Part shown: positions 58,750 through 64,000 of the stretch, piece by piece
Layout: each line of letters starts with the position of its first letter
Numbering within the stretch: position 1 is the stretch's first letter
Assembly (NCBI RefSeq): GCF_037325665.1
Contig: NC_090261.1
Coordinates: 61,721,508-61,785,507 of the forward strand
Source: Littorina saxatilis
Lineage: Eukaryota; Mollusca; Gastropoda; Littorinimorpha; Littorinidae
Direction of reading: 5' to 3'
DNA: 64,000 nucleotides
Notes under the pieces: generated by a model
What the model was told of the DNA's origin: nothing
The model's input: the letters and a program-made list of their open reading frames with translations, nothing else
The model's database searches: none
Translations under genes and position numbers: made by a program

Positions 58750-58877
58750 TGGCCGGATGTATGAAAGTCAATCCACAATATTTTCATACATCCGGTTAAC
58801 CGGATTTAGTAAAGACCGGATGTATGAAAGACAAAAAGTGGGTCCCGACGACTTTCTTACATCCGGTCTCGACTGTA
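58750..58877. mobile_element. GGATGTATGAAAG-family element
   Basis: GGCCGGATGTATGAAAG, TTTCATACATCCGG and ACCGGATGTATGAAAG in both orientations. The right end CCGGTCTCGACTGTA fits a TACAGTCGAGACCGG terminus. Its final TA is shared with the next element. Confidence 0.65.
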
Positions 58878-59917
58878 CAGTCGTCTCCGCTTAGCTCGTC
58901 CCTCTCGGGACCGAAAAATTCGCGACGAGCTAACCGGCCGACGAGCTAAGCAGCGGACGAGGTAAACGGAGTCCAATTTCCCTGGGGGATATGCTGCGAC
59001 GAGCTATCCGGCGAATTCGTCCAGACCAATATTAAAAGCACATAAACACTTGTAAACGGGTGTATCAGGTTCTGAGTTAACTATCAATCTAGTAGATCAT
59101 CCTCGAATAGCCCTTTGTTCACAACATGACATTTTACCGTGTCTACAAACCAGAAGTAATCCTTTCATCACCATGGAGTAGGAGCTATGATGTGCAATGG
59201 TCAAATGACGAATTTCTGTTCATAGACTCGGTAAGATGTTGATAGAGTTTATATTCGTTTCGCATATTGGGTTTGTAACATGTGTTACTATGAAAATAAC
59301 AGAGAGATAGGCAGAAGAGAGAGAGAGAGATGTAAACCATGAAACAGAAAGCACATTTCTTGGGATTTTTTTTATTAAATCCAAAAATAAGCAGTCCAAT
59401 GAGAAGAATTTTAAATGAAAAACCAAGTAAACACGGCGCCAGAAAAAAGTTAAACACACACAAACACACACGCAAAAAAAAGTACTAACTCATTTGCGTG
59501 CTTACATACACACACACACACAAAACACACACACACACCATTTTCAAAAACATGCACATCAAAAATTGAAACAAAGTAGCAAAATCAGATAAACAGCGCA
59601 TGTTTTCTTCTTTGACATTCAATTCGAAAAGTCTGGCAGTTTATGGAACGTTCTTTTGTTACTGTCATCCTGTCAGAAGACGTCATCGCTGACGACACAA
59701 TGTCGTTATGACGAGCTATCCGGCGTAAATGACGTCACACCATGCCTTGGGACTGGAAAGTTTGGTCGAGCAAAGCGGCGGACGAGCTAACCGGCGGACG
59801 AGCTAACCAGCTTAATTTTACAGATACAAAGAAGGACGTCAGCCCGGGGAAAAAATATGGCGACGAGCTAAACGGCGGACGAGCTAAGCGGGGTCGAGCT
59901 AAGTGGAGTCGAGTGTA
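58876..59917. mobile_element. 1,042-bp pogo-like element with GACGAGCTAA arrays
   Basis: Ends TACAGTCGTCTCCGCTTAGC and a near-perfect complement, with TA at both borders. About ten GACGAGCTA[A/T] motifs cluster in the first ~140 and last ~200 bases and none is seen in the middle. The interior has CA repeats and no transposase ORF. It is probably a non-autonomous Tc1/mariner-pogo type. Confidence 0.8.
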
Positions 59918-60164
59918 TTTATTTTTACAATAACTGCATGAGACATCGGGTCTACAGAAGTCGCTTGTTCATTCCAATGCTTGTTATTCTCTCAGTCACA
60001 TGCAAGGAGATTGGTTACGCATAACTCATTTACTCTATTGCACATGTCATATATGCATTAAGAGAGCTTACTTCCCCTTGTTTTTCAGATCCTAAAATAG
60101 CTCTCTGCTTTGTTAAAAACTCGTTGCATTGATTAACATTTGCTAATAATCAAACTTGGTTGAA

Positions 60165-61181
60165 GTTACAGGCAACATTCTCAATCATTTTTGGACAGAC
60201 TGTAAAAGTGGTCTATGAAAACCTCACCAGTGGAGGGAAATACAACTGCAGCTCCTCAGATTTTGGAACAAAGTGCACAGTGATGACATTCAGTCTAACT
60301 TCACCTAAATCACCTATAAACAGCTTTATCACTTAAACGCCACCTACCTGTCACGGAGCGCAGCTTTTTTGCCCAAAGATGTGAAGGAGACACCGTCACC
60401 ATCATGGAGCGAACAGCCACCACCGCACAGCACCGTCACTGAAGCGTTCAGTCACTCAGGGTGAGGATTCACAGACCTGTCCGCCCACCGCCGATGTCGT
60501 GGTCACAGTGTCACATGGAAAGTCACAGATCACAGTCACAGATCAGAGCTCAGGTCAGTCACAGATCACCTGCGCCTGGCGCTCGCCCGACAGTATTGTG
60601 ACCATGAAGGTGTACCGACGTCCGACGCACCAAAACGGAGCCCTGTCGTCGTCCGTTCCTCTCAATCAATCAATCAATCAATGAGGCTTATATCGCGCAT
60701 ATTCCGTGGGTACAGTTCTAGGCGCTCTGCAGTGATGCCGTGTGAGATGAAATTTTATACGGCCAGTAGATTGCAGCCATGTCGGCGCATATTTACCTTT
60801 CACGGCCTTATTCCAAGTCACACGGGTATGGTAGACAATTATTAACTGTGCCTAAGCAATTTTGCCAGGAAAGACCCTTTTGTCAATCGTGGGATCTTTA
60901 ACGTGCACACCCAATGTAGTATACACGGGGGGTGGTTCGGACACCGAAGAGAGTCTGCACACAAAGTTGACTCTGTGAAATAAATTTCCGCCGAACCTGG
61001 GATCGAACTCGCGCTGACAGCGGCCAACTGAATACAAATCCAGCGCGCTACCAACTGAGCTATATCCCCTCCTCTGTGGCGGAGGCCACACCACAATGAC
61101 AGCCTGAGTTGCCTCGTGCACCTCAGTCCTCCAGTCAAACAGAATGCCTGCAACAAATTAACTCCATCGTAAACTGCTGCT
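60165..61181 (+). pseudogene. remains of an extracellular-protein exon, split by SINE1
   Basis: Plus-strand traces: VKVVYENLTSGGKYNCSSSD near 60200, then ADVVVTVSHGKSQITVTDQS, SGQSQITCAWRSPDSI and VTMKVYRRPTHQNGALSSSV (60490-60660). After the SINE: HHNDSLSCLVHLSPPVKQNA (61090-61160). Paired Cys and Trp-type spacing suggest an Ig-like or mollusc cell-surface domain. I recall similar uncharacterised mollusc membrane proteins but cannot name the family. Frames do not join throughout, so it is probably broken. Confidence 0.5.
60664..61070 (-). mobile_element. SINE1 inside the exon remnant
   Basis: Full-length SINE1 on the minus strand with an ATCA tail at 60664-60680. TTCCTCT and TCCTCT flank it as a ~6-bp target duplication. 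Nearly identical to the SINE at 54178, including the CACAGAGTC variant. Confidence 0.93.
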
Positions 61182-61221
61182 ACAATCAAACCTTGGGGAT
61201 GGGATGGGGAGGTGCACAATT

Positions 61222-61944
61222 CTCTATATTGTGTTTGCTTAACGCCCAGTCCACCACGAAGGGTGATATCAGGGCGGTGCTGCTTTGACATTTAACGTGC
61301 GCCACACACAAGACAGAAGTCGCAGCACAGGCTTCATGTCTCACCCAGTCACATTTTTCCGACACCGGACCAACCAGTCCTAGCACTAACCCCATAATGC
61401 CAGACGCCAGGCGGAGCAGCCACTAGACTAGGGCGGGGATATAGCTCAGTTGGTAGCGCGCTGGATTTGTATTCAGTTGGCCGCTGTCAGCGTGAGTTCG
61501 ATCCCAGGTTCGGCGGAAATTTATTTCAGAGTCAACTTTGTGTGCAGACTCTCTTCGGTGTCCGAACCCTCCCCCCGTGTACACTACATTGGGTGTGCAC
61601 GTTAAAGATCCCACGATTGACAAAAGGGTCTTTCCTGGCAAAATTGCTTAGGCACAGTTAATAATTGTCTACCTATACCCGTGTGACTTGGAATAATAGG
61701 CCGTGAAAGGTAAATATGCGCCGAAATGGCTGCAATTACTGGCCGTATAAAATTTCATCTCACACGGCATCACTGCAGAGCGCCTAGAACTGTACCCACG
61801 GAATATGCGCGATATAAGCGTCATTGATTGATTGATAGATTGCCAATTATAAAGTCTTAGGTATGACCCGGCCGGGGTTCGAACCCACGACCTCCCGATC
61901 ACTGGGCGGACGCCTTACCACTAGACCACCGTGTTGCGGTAACT
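61222..61944 (-). mobile_element. SINE3 interrupted by SINE1
   Basis: SINE3 parts 61222-61431 (tail and body) and ~61837-61944 (head with GGGTTCGAACCCACG complement). The sequence breaks at CCACTAGA|TTGCCAATT, where SINE1 is inserted. SINE3 is therefore older than this SINE1. Confidence 0.92.
61432..61836 (+). mobile_element. SINE1 nested in SINE3
   Basis: Full-length SINE1, plus strand, short C-run, ATTG tail. TAGA-type target duplication within SINE3. Confidence 0.93.
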
Positions 61945-62654
61945 CTCTGTATCGCATCATTATTCTCCACAGCAACTCAGTAACAGGCAGGTTTTTTTTT
62001 CCCTGCTGTAATCTAACCCTCTGACTTTTTGCATAACTTTCTATTTCATGCATAAAGTAATTTGAATTGCCATTTGAGTTACTACATAGATACATGTTTT
62101 TTTCTTACATGGGATTTAGAACAAAAACATTGGCGAGGCCATTTCAAAAACGAATGCCAGCAAAAGCGAGACCAAAACAATGGCAACCGAAGGCATGCCT
62201 TTTCTGCGATCAACGAAACAAATGTTGAACTTTAGCGTTGTAAATTCATAGCTCAAAATTCATTGGCATTGTTGACCTACTTTTGATACGAGTCACTAAG
62301 ATCAAAGCAAAGAATAATTATATAATCGTGAAATTAAATGACAAATTGAGCCCCAAAATAAAGCATAATTAATCAATTTGGTCACTTGATCGAGATAAAT
62401 CTCTACCCGAGTTGTCTCCCATTACAGAAATCGCCTACGTAAGATCGACAGAGTTTTCTCCCTTTCTGGTTGCGACGACGTTTCCCTTTAAAACCACATA
62501 TACAAAGGGAACGCTTTCGTACATTTCAATCCGGGTAATCCATTCATAACTTGTAACAAATCTTGAACTTTAGCGTGTTAAATTCATAGTTCATAATTCA
62601 GAGGTATTTTAGTCTCCAAATTTGTAGAACCTGCACCTGTAATCATAATTTATT
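61945..62654. other. no gene seen
   Basis: Two diverged ~90-bp relatives around 62222-62300 and 62565-62650 share TTGAACTTTAGCGT and AAATTCATAG. Nothing else recognised. Confidence 0.5.
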
Positions 62655-63215
62655 TTAGATCCCATATCAGGGCGGTGCTGCTTTGACATATGACGTGCGC
62701 CACACACAAGACAGAAGTCGCAGCACAGGCTTCATGTCTCACCCAGTCACATTATTCTGACACCGGACCAACCAGTCCTAGCACTAACCCCATAATGCCA
62801 GACGCCAGGCGGAGCAGCCACTAGATTGCCAATTAGGTATGACCCGGTCGGGGTTCGAACCCACGACCTCCCGATCACGGGGCGGACGCCTTAGGCCAAA
62901 AAAAATAATAGGTGTGGTTACGGGAACATAGCCCAAAAAATAGCGTAGGAAGGTAGGCAATCACTTTTTTTTTTTTAACTTTTTTTTCTAATGTGTACAA
63001 ATTAAACCTACTTGACAGGGAAATAAGTGTGCGACTCGGGCGCTTTCGCTTTCATAGCGTTTTCTGCACTCGTTTTCTTGTGTGTTTTTTGTTTTTTTGA
63101 CAAATGTAATAAAAAGTTATAGGGTCGGCCCCTAAAAATAAGGTAGGTCGGGTTACCGTAACCACACCTATTTTTTTTTAGGCCTTACCACTAGGTCAAC
63201 CGTGCCGGTTTTAGA
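62655..63215 (-). mobile_element. SINE3 interrupted by a Harbinger-like MITE
   Basis: SINE3 parts 62655-62893 and 63185-63215 on the minus strand; the CAAA tail is missing, so it is 3' truncated. The MITE sits in the tRNA-like head next to the A box. Confidence 0.9.
62894..63184. mobile_element. PIF/Harbinger-like MITE, 291 bp
   Basis: ~30-bp terminal repeats beginning GGCC, then A-run and ATAGGTGTGGTTACGG. Target duplication TTA (62891-62893, 63185-63187). The TWA target and GGCC ends fit PIF/Harbinger. No ORF. Confidence 0.9.
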
Positions 63216-63848
63216 TCCCTTTGAAGTTACGGAATGAACTCTGATGAACTGTACGAATGCATTTCGTTTACATGGGTCAAAGAAAGAATTATCCGTATGA
63301 GCGGACAAGGGAGACAACTCTTTCGTGTAAATGATGTCCCATGGTTGACAACGTACGCTACTTTTGGTGCATTTTCGTCGATTGAACAACCAAATTAATT
63401 AATTATGCTTAAAGGCACAGTAAGCCTCCCGTAAACCATCACAGAGCTCCCCGAGCGTCTACATATAGTACAAGCATACTTCCATTTGAACCCTCACCGA
63501 ACGGGAACATCCTGGCTGCTTTCTGTCGAGCGTGAGAAATTTTCAAAGAATTTATTTTCGTAGACTTGGCCTCAACAGCAATGGCGCCTCGTTTTGGTTT
63601 CTTTTAAGCCACACAGGTCTGTTCCGTTGTTTTTATCTATTTTGTAATTCTTATTTTCACGTTTAAGCCACTGCGACGGCCTCGATATTCTTATTCCGGT
63701 AGCGTCGAGTGGAGCTTGATACGGGTCATAGCATGGGGAGCTTAAACCTGTGTAGGCTGTAATCATAGGCTATATAAGTTGAGCTGTGAACGTGATAGCC
63801 TTGGCCCGTATACTCAGTTAAATGCTCCATACTAAAGCTCAATAAGGT
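63216..63848. other. no gene seen
   Basis: Mixed sequence with no convincing ORF, repeat or regulatory signal. Confidence 0.5.
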
Positions 63849-63878
63849 GCACCCACCCACCCACCCACCCACCCACCC

Positions 63879-63958
<80 letters not shown>
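63849..63958. repeat. (CACC)n followed by (CT)n microsatellites
   Basis: About eight CACC units (63850-63881), then ~38 CT units to 63957. Confidence 0.95.
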
Positions 63959-63962
<4 letters not shown>

Positions 63963-64000
63963 CCAACTTCAGGCCCTTCAAGTTCAAGCGTTATTATTCT

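Overview
The window looks like repeat-saturated nuclear DNA of a marine mollusc, most likely a gastropod. The grounds are interrupted eukaryotic genes with GT-AG introns, many tRNA-headed SINEs with ATTG or CAAA tails, Helitron and Helentron-like elements, and many long G/C homopolymers. The species is an inference from repeat style. No LTR retrovirus, Polinton or other capsid-bearing element was recognised.

Layout. 1-4355 is a complete 4 kb foldback element (370-4350, 5-bp target duplication) abutting a 200-N gap. 4639-21781 (+) holds a gene of at least 13 exons for a DDE (RNase H-fold) transposase-derived protein. Its introns contain an interlocked inverted-repeat structure, several SINEs, MITEs, and a broken minus-strand gene of a PIN/FEN-like family (15190-17534) that carries a LINE fragment. 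22999-24753 holds two Helentron-type non-autonomous elements. 24842-27542 (-) is a four-exon gene with the C-terminal cysteine-rich domain of P2X7 receptors.

29261-57563 is built from repeated copies of one adenylosuccinate synthetase (ADSS) locus. Copy 1 has a TATA/Inr promoter and a putative non-coding first exon near 29.4 kb, a putative giant intron, and an intact intronless CDS at 45488-46867. Copy 2 (48735-56202) is a pseudogene: a SINE splits TATA from Inr, a Helentron-type element sits next to the splice acceptor, there is an 8-bp frameshift, and a SINE that itself carries a 1.3 kb DNA transposon interrupts the CDS. Copy 3 (56843-57563) is a tandem duplicate of the 3' end. Because copies 1 and 2 differ by only about 0.5% in coding sequence, each insertion has a natural empty site in the other copy. 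This fixes the exact ends of a Helitron (31455-34854), a foldback element (30033-31279), a hAT-like element (44637-44943), a Helentron-type element (52225-52938) and several retroposons. Real tandem duplication and two haplotypes wrongly joined in assembly are both possible.

57.5-64 kb has no intact gene. It contains short-TIR DNA elements with subterminal motif arrays, the remains of an extracellular-type coding exon interrupted by a SINE, nested SINE/SINE and SINE/Harbinger-MITE insertions, and terminal microsatellites.

For metabolism, ADSS copy 1 is the only recognised intact enzyme gene (IMP to adenylosuccinate in AMP synthesis). The other two genes belong to families expanded in invertebrates whose cellular roles are not established.
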